DNA from: Mycobacterium scrofulaceum
GTDB taxonomy: Bacteria > Actinomycetota > Actinomycetes > Mycobacteriales > Mycobacteriaceae
Assembly (NCBI RefSeq): GCF_002086735.1
Contig: NZ_MVIJ01000012.1
Location: forward strand, 62,001-126,000
DNA: 64,000 bases
Direction of reading: 5' to 3'
Below the pieces are notes generated by a model. That model worked only from the letters and a program-made list of their open reading frames with translations. It was not told where the DNA came from and did no database searches. Made by a program: the position numbers and the translations under genes. Below, piece by piece: positions 23,541 through 33,132 of the stretch (the first letter of the stretch is position 1; every line of letters starts with the position of its first letter).

Positions 23541-25058
23541 TCACCGACCGAAGATCCCCGGCGCGATCACCGGCGCCCGCTGCAGCACCCGCGGATCGGC
23601 CTGGGGCGTGAGCGCGTCGAGGTCGCCCGGCGGCAGATCGGGCAGCGCTTCCACGGCAGCAAGAAACCGCTCGCGCTCGGCCGGTTCGACGACGTCGCCG
23701 GCGAGCCGGGTGAACTTCGCCACGTACTCCGGGCGACGGAACGGCCGCGCCCCCAACGGGTGCGCGTCCGCCACCGCCAGCTCGTCGACGATCATCTCCC
23801 CGCTCTTCAGCGTGATCTCGGCGCGCGCCCCGTACCCCTGCTCGGCCGGATCCGTCGAGTGGTAGCGGCGGGTCCACTCCGGATCCTCGACCGTCGAGAC
23901 CTTGCGCCACAGCGCGACGGTGTCGGGCCGGTGGGCCCGCTCGGGAGCGTAGGACCGCTCGTGGTGCCAGCTCCCGTCCTGCAGCGCGACCGCGAAGATG
24001 TAGGGCAGCGAGTGGTCGAGGGTTTCCCGCGACGCGTCCGGGTCGAACTTCTGTGGATCCCCCGAGCCCGTTCCGATCACGACGTGGGTGTGGTGGCTGG
24101 TGTGCAGCACGATGGACGCGATCTCGTCGAGACCGCCGATCCGCTCGCGGAGCCGCCGCGCCAGATCGATCGGCGCCTGGCTCTGATACTCCGCCGAGTG
24201 CTCCTTGGTGTAACTGTCCAGGATGGCGCGCTTGGGCTCGCCGGCAGCGGGCAGCGGCACCCGGTATTCGCGCCCGGGTCCACCGAGGAGCCAGGCGATC
24301 ACGCCGTCCTCGCCCTCCCAGATGGGCGCCGGCGCGCCCTCGCCGCGCATCGCCCGATCCACCGCCTCGATGGCGACCTTGCTTGCGTGCGCGGGGGCGA
24401 ACGCCTTCCAGCTGGAGATCAGCCCCTTGCGGGATTGCCGGGTGCTGGTGGTCAGGTGCAGCGCCTGCCCGACCGCCTGGTAGATCGTCTCGGTGTCCAG
24501 CCGCAGCATGGTCCCGATGCCGGCGGCCACCGACGGGCCCAGGTGTGCGACGTGGTCAATCTTGTGCTCGTGCAAGCAGATTCCGCGGGCCAGGTCGATC
24601 TGAATCTCGTAGGCGGTGGCCAGGCCGCGGATCAGGTCAGCGCCGGGCAGGCCCAGCTGCTGGGCGACCGCGACCAGCGGCGGGATGTTGTCGCCGGGGT
24701 GCGAGTACTCGGCGGCCAAAAACGTGTCGTGGTAGTCGAGTTCGCGCGCCGCGACGCCGTTGGCCCAGGCCGCCCATTCCGTGGAGTAGGTGCCGTCGAC
24801 GCCGAAGACGCGGGCACCGCGCCGCGCGGGATGCGCCAGCGCCTGCCGCCGCGCCACCGTGACCGGCCGGCGCAGCACGGCGGCGGCGCTGACCGCGGCG
24901 TTGTCGATGATGCGGTTCGCCACCATCTCGGCGGTCGCCGGCTCGACGGCAACCGGATCGGCGGCGACGGCGGCGATCTTGGCCGCCAGGTGCTCGGCGC
25001 GGGGAAAGTCTTCGGAGCTGCGCCGCGCGCGAACCGTATGCGTCAACACAATCCGCAC
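23541..25058 (-). CDS. prpD: MmgE/PrpD family protein, likely 2-methylcitrate dehydratase
   Basis: A 505-residue MmgE/PrpD-family protein, expected to dehydrate 2-methylcitrate to 2-methylaconitate in propionyl-CoA breakdown. Characteristic stretches: [20 protein letters not shown] at residue ~45, [20 protein letters not shown] at ~120, [19 protein letters not shown] at ~180, and [20 protein letters not shown]. It matches M. tuberculosis Rv1130 in place between metE and the DUF222 gene. The partner prpC and the regulator prpR are not in this window. GTG start chosen from the frame limit; a few residues either way are possible. Confidence 0.85.
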   Translation of the reverse strand: MRIVLTHTVRARRSSEDFPRAEHLAAKIAAVAADPVAVEPATAEMVANRIIDNAAVSAAAVLRRPVTVARRQALAHPARRGARVFGVDGTYSTEWAAWANGVAARELDYHDTFLAAEYSHPGDNIPPLVAVAQQLGLPGADLIRGLATAYEIQIDLARGICLHEHKIDHVAHLGPSVAAGIGTMLRLDTETIYQAVGQALHLTTSTRQSRKGLISSWKAFAPAHASKVAIEAVDRAMRGEGAPAPIWEGEDGVIAWLLGGPGREYRVPLPAAGEPKRAILDSYTKEHSAEYQSQAPIDLARRLRERIGGLDEIASIVLHTSHHTHVVIGTGSGDPQKFDPDASRETLDHSLPYIFAVALQDGSWHHERSYAPERAHRPDTVALWRKVSTVEDPEWTRRYHSTDPAEQGYGARAEITLKSGEMIVDELAVADAHPLGARPFRRPEYVAKFTRLAGDVVEPAERERFLAAVEALPDLPPGDLDALTPQADPRVLQRAPVIAPGIFGR

Positions 25059-25166
25059 CCTATGGCCGGCAAGAACGCGCGCAGAAATCTGCGTTAACCC
25101 GCCACCGCCGGTGCGGGCCGCGGTGTAGTTTGCTGCTGGGGCGGGACATAGGTTGAGGAGCCAGCC

Positions 25167-26531
25167 GTGTCAGAGGTCGATTACTGCGTGGTCGGAGCGG
25201 GATTCGCGGGCCTGACGGCGGCCCTGCGATTGAAGCGGGCCGGCCATTCGGTGGCCTTGCTGGAGGCGCGAGACAGGGTCGGCGGCCGCACCTTCACCGA
25301 GCACCGCCCCGACGGATCGTGGATCGACCGCGGCGGCGCGTGGATCGGACCGGGGCAGGATCGGATCTACGCGCTGATGGACGAGTTCGGCGTCCCCGAG
25401 TACAAGCAGCACAACGACGGCGACGCCATGATGATCGTCGACGGCAAGAAGCACCGCTACGGCGGCACCATCCCCTGGACGATCAGCCCGTGGGCGGTGG
25501 CCAACCTCGGCGTCGGGTTGCTGTCGATCGAGAAGATGGCCAAAACACTTCCGCGGGAAGCCCCTTGGGAGGCCAAGCAGGCGCACGAGTGGGACCGCAT
25601 CAGCATCGGGGAATGGATCGAGCAGAACACCATGTCCAAGCAGGCCCGCGAAATGCTGGACATGGCCTTTGCCGGCCTCTACACCTCCGCGGCGTCGGAG
25701 ACGTCGTTGCTGTGGGGGTTGTTGCAGACGGCGTCGGCGGGCGGACTGACGTTCGCGATTTCGGGCGAGGGCGGCTCCCAGGACGCCCGCCCGGTCGGCG
25801 GAATGGGCGCCATCTACGGTCCCATCGCGGCCGAACTCGGTGACGCGGTCCACCTTTCGCAACCGGTCCGGCAGATCGCCCAGGATCCGGACGGCGTGAC
25901 CGTCACCGCGGCCGACCTGACGATCCGCGCGCGGCGGGTGATCGTGGCGATCCCGCTCGCCGTCGCCTCCTCGATCGTCTACGAGCCGATGCTGCCGGTG
26001 GATCGGGCGATGCTGCACCAGCGGATGCCGAGCGGCGCGGTCATCAAGACGTCGATCATCTACGACGAGCCGTTCTGGCGCGCCGACGGGCTGTCGGGTC
26101 AGTCGGCCGCGCCGGGGACGCCCGCAACGTTGACGATCGACGCCTGCACCGACACCGGCACCCCCGGCGTCATGTGCGTCATCACCGAAGGGCCCGCGGC
26201 GCGGCGGCTCACGAAGCTCACCGAGGCCGAGCGCAGGGCGGCGCTCGTCGGCGAGTTGGTCGACCGGTTCGGCGAGAGGGCGAGAACGCCGCAGGAGTAC
26301 CACGAGCAGAACTGGACCATCGAGCGCTACTCCGGCGGCGGAATGATCGGCCACGCCCCGACCGGCGTGCTGACCGAATTCGGCTACACCCTGCGCGAGC
26401 CGTGCGGCCGCATCCACTGGGCCGGAACCGAGAGTTCGACCATCATGTGCGGGTGGATCGACGGCGCGATCCGCTCCGGTGAGCGCGCCGCCGCCGAGGT
26501 ACGGGAAGCCGAGGCCGCCGCCGTCGTCTAG
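25167..26531 (+). CDS. Flavin monoamine oxidase family protein
   Basis: A 454-residue FAD amine oxidase. N-terminal dinucleotide motif [22 protein letters not shown] motif [26 protein letters not shown], and the C-terminal FAD-binding [18 protein letters not shown]. In monoamine oxidases a Cys in this last region can bind FAD covalently (here MCGW is one residue pattern away), so covalent attachment is uncertain. It resembles mycobacterial AofH. GTG start after GAGGAGCCAGCC. It is inserted where M. tuberculosis has prpR, which is on the opposite side of prpD. Confidence 0.88.
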   Translation: MSEVDYCVVGAGFAGLTAALRLKRAGHSVALLEARDRVGGRTFTEHRPDGSWIDRGGAWIGPGQDRIYALMDEFGVPEYKQHNDGDAMMIVDGKKHRYGGTIPWTISPWAVANLGVGLLSIEKMAKTLPREAPWEAKQAHEWDRISIGEWIEQNTMSKQAREMLDMAFAGLYTSAASETSLLWGLLQTASAGGLTFAISGEGGSQDARPVGGMGAIYGPIAAELGDAVHLSQPVRQIAQDPDGVTVTAADLTIRARRVIVAIPLAVASSIVYEPMLPVDRAMLHQRMPSGAVIKTSIIYDEPFWRADGLSGQSAAPGTPATLTIDACTDTGTPGVMCVITEGPAARRLTKLTEAERRAALVGELVDRFGERARTPQEYHEQNWTIERYSGGGMIGHAPTGVLTEFGYTLREPCGRIHWAGTESSTIMCGWIDGAIRSGERAAAEVREAEAAAVV

Positions 26532-26606
26532 CGGCCCGCCGGAATCACTTGCGCCACTTGCGTTTCAGCAGTGTCCTCATCGCCATTCAATGTCGGTGGG
26601 CGGCGA

Positions 26607-26628
26607 TAACATTCGAACATGAATTCGA
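26607..26628 (+). promoter_or_regulatory. LexA (SOS) box over a leaderless start
   Basis: TCGAACATGAATTCGA (26613-26628) matches the mycobacterial SOS box TCGAAC-N4-GTTCGA at 11 of 12 fixed positions. A TAACAT -10 box (26607-26612) ends exactly 6 bp before the ATG at 26619, predicting a leaderless mRNA whose start point is inside the box. Confidence 0.62.
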
Positions 26629-27971
26629 GTGATCGTGAGGCGATAGCGGCGGACTATGCCGCGCTGCACCAGGTCGTCTCGCGCATCGCCGAGCACTCCT
26701 ACGATGCGCTGACCACGCCCGAGCGCTTCACTTATCTCGAATCGCTCGAACGCGAGATGCGGCGACTGCCCGTGGCCGGCCACGCGTTGATCAGCCAGAT
26801 CGACTCCCAGGCCACGCCGGCAGAACTCGGCGGCAAGTTCGCGCACGTACTGGCCGACCGGTTGCGCATCACCGGCGGTGAAGCCACTCGCCGGATCACC
26901 GACGCTCGCACGCTGGGCAGGCGGCAGGCGCTGACGGGAGAGCCGCTGGCACCGCACTACGAGGCCACCGCGGCCGCCCAGCGCGCCGGGCTCGTCGGGG
27001 CTTCGCACATCGCGGTCATCCACCGCTTCTTCGACGAGCTGCCCTGCTGGGTCGACGCCCCCACCCGGCAAGCCGCCGAGGCCGACCTGGCCCGCTGGGC
27101 GAGCGCTCATCGCCCGGAGAGTCTGCGCAAAGTCGCCGAGCGCATCACCTGCTACCTCAACCCGGACGGCCAGTTCACCGACCAAGACCGCGCTCGGCGC
27201 CGCGGAGTGAACCTGGGCACCCAGGACAGCGACGGCATGTCGCGCCTCAGCGGCTGGCTCACCCCCGAGGCCCGCGCCACCTGGGAAGCGGTGCTGGCCA
27301 AGCTCGCCGCGCCCGGCATGTGCAACCCGGATGACGACACGCCGGTGGTCGACGGCGAAGCGCCCGAAGAGGCGGTGCAGCGCGACACCCGCACAGCGGC
27401 TCAGCGGAACCACGACGGCCTCAACGCCGCGCTAAGAGCGACGCTGTGCAGCGGGAACCTCGGCCAGCACAACGGGTTACCGGCGGCCATCGTCGTGACC
27501 ACCACGCTCGCCGACCTGGAAGCCGCCGCGGGTAAGGGCTTGACCGGCGGGGGCACCATCTTGCCGATGTCCGACGTGATCCGCCTGGCTCGGCACGCTC
27601 ATCACTATCTGGCCGTATTCGATAAGGGCAAAGCGCTGGCGCTGTACCACGCTAAACGGCTGGCCTCGGCGGGACAGCGAATTGTCTTGTATGCCAAGGA
27701 TCGCGGCTGCTCGGCACCGGGCTGCGACGTCGCCGGCTACTACTGCGAAGTCCACCACGTCGAAGACTGGGCTAACTCGCACCGCACCGACATCGATCAG
27801 CTCACCCTTGCCTGCGGACCGCATCACCGGCTCCTGGAGAAGGGCTGGACCACTCGAAGACGCGCCGACGGCGAGACCGAATGGATCCCGCCACCCCACC
27901 ACGACCGCGGGCAACGCCGCACCAACGCCTACCACCACCCCGAAAAGCTGATGGCCGAGGAGGACCCCTAG
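26619..27971 (+). CDS. DUF222 and HNH endonuclease domain protein (REP13E12 type)
   Basis: A 450-residue protein. DUF222 domain covers about residues 30-330. A C-terminal HNH nuclease motif follows: CSAPGCDVAGYYCEVHHVEDWA with zinc-type cysteines, then LTLACGPHHRLLEKGW. This is the protein encoded in the 13E12 repeat family; M. tuberculosis Rv1128c occupies the same place. It appears complete. An SOS-like box at its start agrees with the DNA-damage induction known for this family. No second copy is present in the window. Confidence 0.85.
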   Translation: MNSSDREAIAADYAALHQVVSRIAEHSYDALTTPERFTYLESLEREMRRLPVAGHALISQIDSQATPAELGGKFAHVLADRLRITGGEATRRITDARTLGRRQALTGEPLAPHYEATAAAQRAGLVGASHIAVIHRFFDELPCWVDAPTRQAAEADLARWASAHRPESLRKVAERITCYLNPDGQFTDQDRARRRGVNLGTQDSDGMSRLSGWLTPEARATWEAVLAKLAAPGMCNPDDDTPVVDGEAPEEAVQRDTRTAAQRNHDGLNAALRATLCSGNLGQHNGLPAAIVVTTTLADLEAAAGKGLTGGGTILPMSDVIRLARHAHHYLAVFDKGKALALYHAKRLASAGQRIVLYAKDRGCSAPGCDVAGYYCEVHHVEDWANSHRTDIDQLTLACGPHHRLLEKGWTTRRRADGETEWIPPPHHDRGQRRTNAYHHPEKLMAEEDP

Positions 27972-28481
27972 CTAACCAGCCTGCTTAGCGGGCGGACGGT
28001 AGAAGATCACCAGCTGGCCAATCGCGCCGGCGAGCCCGAGCACCACCGAGATCAGCAGGCCGCGCCAGCCGTCCATCCAGTTGTGCCCGAACACCACGTA
28101 GTCCAGGCTGAGCCTTCCGGCGCCCAGGGTGGCGACGACGACGGCGCTCACCGCCAGGACCAGGTTGTACTCCCAGCCCTCCTTGACGATGAAGAAGCCG
28201 TTGGCGCGGTGCACGGTCCAGGCCGCGACCAGCATCAACGACACGAAGCCGGCGGCGGGTATCGGGGTGAGCAGCCCAGCGGCCAGGCCCAGCCCGGCGG
28301 CCATCTCGGTGGTCGCGGCCACGGTGGCGTGGAACTTGCCCGGCTTCATGCCGATGCTTTCGAACCACCGCGCGGTTCCCGGGATGCGGCCGCCACCGAA
28401 GAACTTGTTGTAGCCGTGCGCGGCCAACGTCACGCCCAACACCAGCCGCAGGATCAGTAACCCGACGTCGTAGGGAGTCAT
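27972..28481 (-). CDS. DoxX family membrane protein
   Basis: A 169-residue protein with four hydrophobic helices (residues about 5-22, 55-75, 80-100, 125-160). Family-typical N-terminal LILRLVLGVTLAAHGYNKFFG and the LLTPIPAAGFVSLMLVA segment. DoxX proteins are linked to redox and thiol stress at the membrane in mycobacteria. It abuts the DUF222 gene tail to tail with no spacer. Confidence 0.88.
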   Translation of the reverse strand: MTPYDVGLLILRLVLGVTLAAHGYNKFFGGGRIPGTARWFESIGMKPGKFHATVAATTEMAAGLGLAAGLLTPIPAAGFVSLMLVAAWTVHRANGFFIVKEGWEYNLVLAVSAVVVATLGAGRLSLDYVVFGHNWMDGWRGLLISVVLGLAGAIGQLVIFYRPPAKQAG

Positions 28482-28681
28482 ACCTGCAAACCTAGATCAT
28501 CGGTCGGACCGGACAACAGGACCGCCGAGCAGCTAACTCCGCAGGTCCGTGTGGGACCATTGCGGGCGTTCCGACGTTGGCGTAACGGCAGCTGACCACG
28601 AGGGGGTGCACCACGGCGCGTACGGCACGAGGCAGCGGCGCCCGCCGTGACACGTCCGGGACCGCTTCTGACGGGCATTCC

Positions 28682-30262
28682 GTGGTGTTGCTGGACGGCA
28701 CGGCGATTCACCCCCGGCAGCTGCTGGGCAACAAGGGCCACGGCATCGAGGCCATGCGCCGGCACGGCCTGGCGGTGCCGCCCGCGTTCTGCATCACCAC
28801 CGAGGTGGGCCTGCGCTACCTCGGCGACCCGCGGGCAACGATGGACGCGGTCTGGGACGACGTGCTCGACCGCATGCGCTGGCTGGAGGCGGAGACCTCG
28901 CGCACGTTCGGGCGGGGCCCGCGTCCCCTGCTGGTCAGTGTGCGCTCGGGGGCCACCCAGTCCATGCCCGGGATGATGGACACGATCTTGGACCTCGGCA
29001 TGAACGATGACGTCGAGCGAGCGCTGGCCGCGGGCGGCGCCGCGGCGTTCGCCCGCGACACCCGCCGGCGGTTCGACCGGATGTACCGGCGCATCGTCGG
29101 AGTGGACCAACACGAGCCGGTGCCCGCCGACCCCTTCGCGCAGCTTCGCGCCGGCATCGAGGCGGTGTTCGCGTCGTGGAACTCACCGCGCGCGGTCGCC
29201 TACCGCACGCACTACGGCGTCGGGGAGCGCAGCGGCACCGCCGTCGTCGTCCAGGCGATGGTGTTCGGCAACCGCGGGCCCGATTCCGGTGCCGGCGTTC
29301 TCGTTTCGCGCAATCCCGTCACCGGCGACGACGAACCGTTCGGCGAATGGCTGCCCGGTGGCCAGGGCGACGACGTGGTGTCCGGATCGGTCGACGTCGA
29401 ACCGATCGCCGCACTGCGCGACGAACAGCCGGCCGTCTATGACGAATTGATGGACGCCGCCGAGAAACTCGAGCGGCTGGGGTCCGACGTGCAAGAGATC
29501 GAGTTCACCGTCGAGAACGGCAAGCTGTGGCTGCTGCAGACTCGCGATGCCGAGCGGTCTGCTCAGGCCGCGGTGCGCCTGGCGCTGCACCTGCGTCACG
29601 AGGGGCTCATCGACGACGCCGAGACGCTGCGTCGGGTGACCCCGGCGCACGTACAGACGCTGCTGCTGCCCGCGCTGCAGCCGGAAGTGCGTTTGGCCGC
29701 AAAGCTTTTGGCCAGAGGGCTGCCGGCGTGCCCGGGGGTGGCGTCGGGCAGGGCATACACCGACGTCGACGAGGCACTCGACGCCGCCGAGCGCGGCGAG
29801 TCGGTGATCCTGGTGCGCGACCACACCAGGCCGGAGGATGTCTCGGGCATGCTGGCCGCCCAGGCCATCGTCACCGAGGTGGGCGGCGCGGCCAGCCACG
29901 CCGCGGTGGTCAGCCGCGAACTCGGCCGGGTGGCGGTGGTCGGCTGTGGCCAAGGCGTCGCCGCGTCGCTGGCCGGCAAGCTGATCACCGTCGACGGCGC
30001 CAAAGGCGAAGTGCGGGAGGGCGAGCTGAGCTTGTCCGCGTGGTCGGAAAGCGATACGGCCGAGTTGCGCGAGCTGGCCGACATCGCGCGGCGGATCAGC
30101 CCGTTGCGCGCCCACACCTCCGGCGACCACCTGGCGCTGGATGACGCCACGGAGGCCGCCGTGGCGGCCGCCATGGACAGCGGGCATACCGACGTCGTGG
30201 CGGCCACCCCGCTCATCGTCATGCTCACCGCGCTGCGCCTGGCCGGGGGCACCGCCCGATGA
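28682..30262 (+). CDS. ppdK: Pyruvate, phosphate dikinase, short form (ATP-grasp and phosphohistidine domains only)
   Basis: A 526-residue protein; full PPDK is about 870-900. The N-terminal ATP-grasp nucleotide domain is present (SVRSGATQSMPGMMDTILDLG, and EIEFTVENGKLWLLQTRDAERSA). The mobile phosphohistidine domain carries His406 in VGGAASHAAVVSREL. The C-terminal PEP/pyruvate TIM barrel is absent. M. tuberculosis Rv1127c has the same short architecture, so this is a conserved form, not local damage. An in-frame stop at 28583 excludes a long N-terminal extension, so GTG 28682 is the first credible start. It overlaps the next gene by ATGA. Confidence 0.85.
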   Translation: MVLLDGTAIHPRQLLGNKGHGIEAMRRHGLAVPPAFCITTEVGLRYLGDPRATMDAVWDDVLDRMRWLEAETSRTFGRGPRPLLVSVRSGATQSMPGMMDTILDLGMNDDVERALAAGGAAAFARDTRRRFDRMYRRIVGVDQHEPVPADPFAQLRAGIEAVFASWNSPRAVAYRTHYGVGERSGTAVVVQAMVFGNRGPDSGAGVLVSRNPVTGDDEPFGEWLPGGQGDDVVSGSVDVEPIAALRDEQPAVYDELMDAAEKLERLGSDVQEIEFTVENGKLWLLQTRDAERSAQAAVRLALHLRHEGLIDDAETLRRVTPAHVQTLLLPALQPEVRLAAKLLARGLPACPGVASGRAYTDVDEALDAAERGESVILVRDHTRPEDVSGMLAAQAIVTEVGGAASHAAVVSRELGRVAVVGCGQGVAASLAGKLITVDGAKGEVREGELSLSAWSESDTAELRELADIARRISPLRAHTSGDHLALDDATEAAVAAAMDSGHTDVVAATPLIVMLTALRLAGGTAR

Positions 30263-30873
30263 CGGAACTGGCCGTGTTGCAGGCGGTTCGGCTGAAAGGC
30301 CGGGTGCGTCCCGCCGAGCTGGCCGCCACCTTGACCGAGGACGTCGCCGACGTCGCGGCGGTGGTCGACCGGCTGACCGCGGCGGGTCTACTGGTCGACG
30401 GCCCGATGGTGCGGCTCACCCCGGCCGGGCGTGAGCGGCTCGCGTCCCTGCTCGAAGAGGAGCGCAGCGGCGCCGACCGCGCCGCGCTGCGCGCCGCTTA
30501 CGACGACTTTCGCCCCGTCAACGCCGATTTCAAGGCCGTGGTCACCCAGTGGCAGCTCAAGGGCGGCCCCGGCGGCACCCCCAACACCCACGACGACGCG
30601 CAATACGATGCCGCCGTGCTGGCCCGCCTCGACGACGTGCACGCCCGTGTGCTGCCGATCGTCGAGTCGGCCGCGGCGCAGCTGCCACGGTTGCGCGGTT
30701 ATTCGGCGAAATTGGCTGCGGCCCTAGGCAAAGTGCACGACGGCGAGACTGCCTGGCTGACCCGGCCGCTCGTCGACTCCTACCACACCGTGTGGTTCGA
30801 GCTGCACGAGGAACTGATCACCGCCGCCGGCATGACCCGTGAGGAAGCGGCCCGATCCGGCGACGCGCAGTAG
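30259..30873 (+). CDS. Winged-helix-like partner of short PpdK (Rv1126c-like)
   Basis: A 204-residue protein translationally coupled to the short ppdK (ATGA overlap). Residues 1-70 look like a MarR-type winged helix (LQAVRLKGRVRPAELAATL, VDRLTAAGLLV, RLTPAGRERLA). The remainder is helical, with QWQLKGGPGGTPNTHDDAQYD and GETAWLTRPLVDSYHTVWFELHEELI. M. tuberculosis Rv1126c is adjacent to Rv1127c in the same way. A phospho-acceptor, regulatory or substrate-domain role for the incomplete PpdK is inference. Confidence 0.75.
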   Translation: MTELAVLQAVRLKGRVRPAELAATLTEDVADVAAVVDRLTAAGLLVDGPMVRLTPAGRERLASLLEEERSGADRAALRAAYDDFRPVNADFKAVVTQWQLKGGPGGTPNTHDDAQYDAAVLARLDDVHARVLPIVESAAAQLPRLRGYSAKLAAALGKVHDGETAWLTRPLVDSYHTVWFELHEELITAAGMTREEAARSGDAQ

Positions 30874-32115
30874 CTACAGCGCCGCCTCGAGCAGCTCCAC
30901 GTAGGCGTCGATGTCGGGAACGGCGGACTCGGCCGCGTGCACGCTGATCGCGATGGTGTCGCCGATGCCGTGCACGCCGTGCGTCAGGCCCATCACCGGT
31001 GACAACGCCGGGTAACCGGCAGTGAGCGCCACCCGGGCGCCCCCGAAGCTCAGGTCGGCCGCGCCACGGTGAACGCTGGACACCACGGTGTTGCCGGAGA
31101 CCTGTGTCGGCCGGGTGTCGGCGTCGAATTGCGCCACGCCCCAGCGCAACAGGGCCGCGGGTACCGCGGCGAAGGCCCGGTCGGCGCAGCGCGTCGCCGG
31201 ATCAGCGAACCGGCGCCGGCCGTTGGCCAGCTCCGCCGCGATCCGCTGGGCGCGGTCTTCGGGTCCGAGCTTGGGATACAGCCCCACGGTGACGTTGCCA
31301 AAGTGATTAAAGGCTTGCGCTGCACCGGGTTTGGCCGTCGGCACTTCGGCGCCCAGCGTGTCGGCGGCGTCACCGAGTAGCTGGGACAGCGCCGTGGAGA
31401 TCGCCGTCAGCGCCCCGACGGTAACGGTGGGGCCGCGCAGCTGCTCGCGGCGGCGCACCAGCGTGCGTGCCGAACGGATCGGGCCGGGACGCGCGTTCGT
31501 CGGCAGCAGGGGCCGCGGACCGGCACCGGCCGGCAGCACGCCCGCTCGGGTGTCGCGCTCCAGCCGGCGATGGGCGTGGGCCGCCTGCGCGGCCCGCCAG
31601 GGCAGGAACCCCGCCCGCGGCCGCGGCACGGAGCGCACGGGGTCGTTCCGACCGAACAGCCAGGCCGCCATCGCCGACGCCCGCGCCCCGTCGGCCAGGG
31701 CGTGCGCGACCTGCAGCACCGCCACACAGCCCGGGCCGGTGACGCCCGGGATACCGAGCACCGCCGGGAAGACATGCAGCCGCCAGGGCGACCGGCGGGC
31801 GTCGAGCTGGTCGGCGGCGAGGGCGACGACGGCCGCCAGGCAGCCGGCCCAGCCGCGGTCGTCCAGCTCGTGGCGGACCGCCCGGTCGGGCGAGTCGGCC
31901 GCCGGAATCCACTGCGGGTATGCCCACGGTCCGCGATCGCGCACCCGAAGCGTCAGCCCTGGGCAGGCGTCAGCTCGCCGGCGCAGTTGCTCGACGGCCT
32001 CTGCGTAATCCGCGGGCTCGCCGTCGAACGCGTACAGCAGGAACTCGTCGTTGGGGATCTTGGCCGACATCCAGTAGAACTGCGCATCGACGGCGGCCAT
32101 CCGCTGCGCCGACAT
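30874..32115 (-). CDS. WS/DGAT-like (condensation-fold) acyltransferase family protein
   Basis: A 413-residue protein. VAHALADGARA at about residue 140 has the HxxxDG core of condensation/wax-ester-synthase acyltransferases, with one His where classical WS/DGAT have HHxxxDG. The N-terminal RMAAVDAQFYWMS and the C-terminal VSSVHRGAADLSFGGARV and GLTHGVHGIGDTIAIS segments are also family-like. It corresponds to M. tuberculosis Rv1125. Triacylglycerol or wax-ester synthesis is possible but unproven. Confidence 0.65.
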   Translation of the reverse strand: MSAQRMAAVDAQFYWMSAKIPNDEFLLYAFDGEPADYAEAVEQLRRRADACPGLTLRVRDRGPWAYPQWIPAADSPDRAVRHELDDRGWAGCLAAVVALAADQLDARRSPWRLHVFPAVLGIPGVTGPGCVAVLQVAHALADGARASAMAAWLFGRNDPVRSVPRPRAGFLPWRAAQAAHAHRRLERDTRAGVLPAGAGPRPLLPTNARPGPIRSARTLVRRREQLRGPTVTVGALTAISTALSQLLGDAADTLGAEVPTAKPGAAQAFNHFGNVTVGLYPKLGPEDRAQRIAAELANGRRRFADPATRCADRAFAAVPAALLRWGVAQFDADTRPTQVSGNTVVSSVHRGAADLSFGGARVALTAGYPALSPVMGLTHGVHGIGDTIAISVHAAESAVPDIDAYVELLEAAL

Positions 32116-33024
32116 TCAGCCGGGTGAGCCGATGAACCCGAGCACCAGGTCGGCGACCTTGTCGGGTTGTTCGAGCTGCAGGAAGTGCCCCGCGTGCTCC
32201 ACGATGGCCACCTCGCTGCCGGGCGGCAGCACCTTCTCGGCCCAGCGGGCGAAAGCCGGTGTCATGCAGCCGTCGTCGCGGCCATGCAGGTACAGGCACG
32301 GCCACACCGGCTCTTCGGTCCACAGTTTGTTCAGTTCGGCATACTGCGCCGGCGGCCGGGTGTCGCGGAGGGCGCGGTACGGGCCCAGCGCGGCGTGCCA
32401 GCTCTCGGGCGTTCCGATCGCCGCGTCCACGTGGCGCAGGTCCTCGTCGGCGCGGTAGCCCGGGGACCACCGCCGCCACAGCAGCGGCAGCACCCAGGAC
32501 GCGGAATGCTCTGGCGCCACAGGCAATTGGAAGTACATGATGTACCAGCTGCGGAACAGCTGCCGCGCCAGGTGCCCGGCCAGGCGCCCCCGTTCGGCCG
32601 CACCGGCCTTGCGCCGGAAGGCGGCCGACGGCGGCACCGACATGATCACCGCCTTGGTGAATGGGCTGTCGGGCATGGCGGCCAGGCCGGTGGTGGCGAT
32701 CGCGCCCCAGTCGTGGCCGATCACCACGTCGGCGTCGGTCCCCCCCGCCGCCGACCGCACCCGCAGGGCGTCGTCCATCATCGCGCCGACGTGATAACTG
32801 CCGTCGGAGGGGATCGACGACGGCGCATATCCGCGCATGAAGGGCGCCACCACGCGCCATCCCGCGTCGACGAGCCGGGGAGCGATCTTGCGGAACCCGT
32901 AAGGGGTGTCGGGGAAGCCGTGCAGGCACAACGCAAGGGGGGCAGCGGGGGACCCCCAGGTGAGTGCCTTCAGGTCCCCCGCAGGACTGGGCACGTCGAT
33001 CCAGCCAGGTTCACCCATGTTCAC
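32116..33024 (-). CDS. ephC: Epoxide hydrolase, alpha/beta-hydrolase fold
   Basis: A 302-residue alpha/beta hydrolase. HGFPDTPYGF holds the oxyanion HG motif; the nucleophile elbow is GHDWGA, where Asp replaces Ser as expected for epoxide hydrolases; the acid is near HGRDDGCM and the general-base His in EHAGHFLQLEQ. Active Tyr residues are likely in the cap. Syntenic with EphC (Rv1124) and one base from the previous gene's end. Confidence 0.85.
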   Translation of the reverse strand: MNMGEPGWIDVPSPAGDLKALTWGSPAAPLALCLHGFPDTPYGFRKIAPRLVDAGWRVVAPFMRGYAPSSIPSDGSYHVGAMMDDALRVRSAAGGTDADVVIGHDWGAIATTGLAAMPDSPFTKAVIMSVPPSAAFRRKAGAAERGRLAGHLARQLFRSWYIMYFQLPVAPEHSASWVLPLLWRRWSPGYRADEDLRHVDAAIGTPESWHAALGPYRALRDTRPPAQYAELNKLWTEEPVWPCLYLHGRDDGCMTPAFARWAEKVLPPGSEVAIVEHAGHFLQLEQPDKVADLVLGFIGSPG

Positions 33025-33132
33025 TCCCTGCTCGGCGGCGCGTCCGCACGGACCAACCTAACGCGTGCGGGCACCACGCGCACCGACCGGTTGCCACACG
33101 CGGTCAAACCGCAGCTGCGGCAGGGAGTTTCG

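Noticed and set aside
26619..27971. DUF222-HNH gene as an insertion sequence or intein
   Set aside because: No flanking inverted repeats or target-site duplication seen, and no host protein is interrupted.
28682..30262. Short PpdK as a truncated pseudogene
   Set aside because: The frame is intact, coupled to the next gene, and has the same length class as M. tuberculosis Rv1127c.
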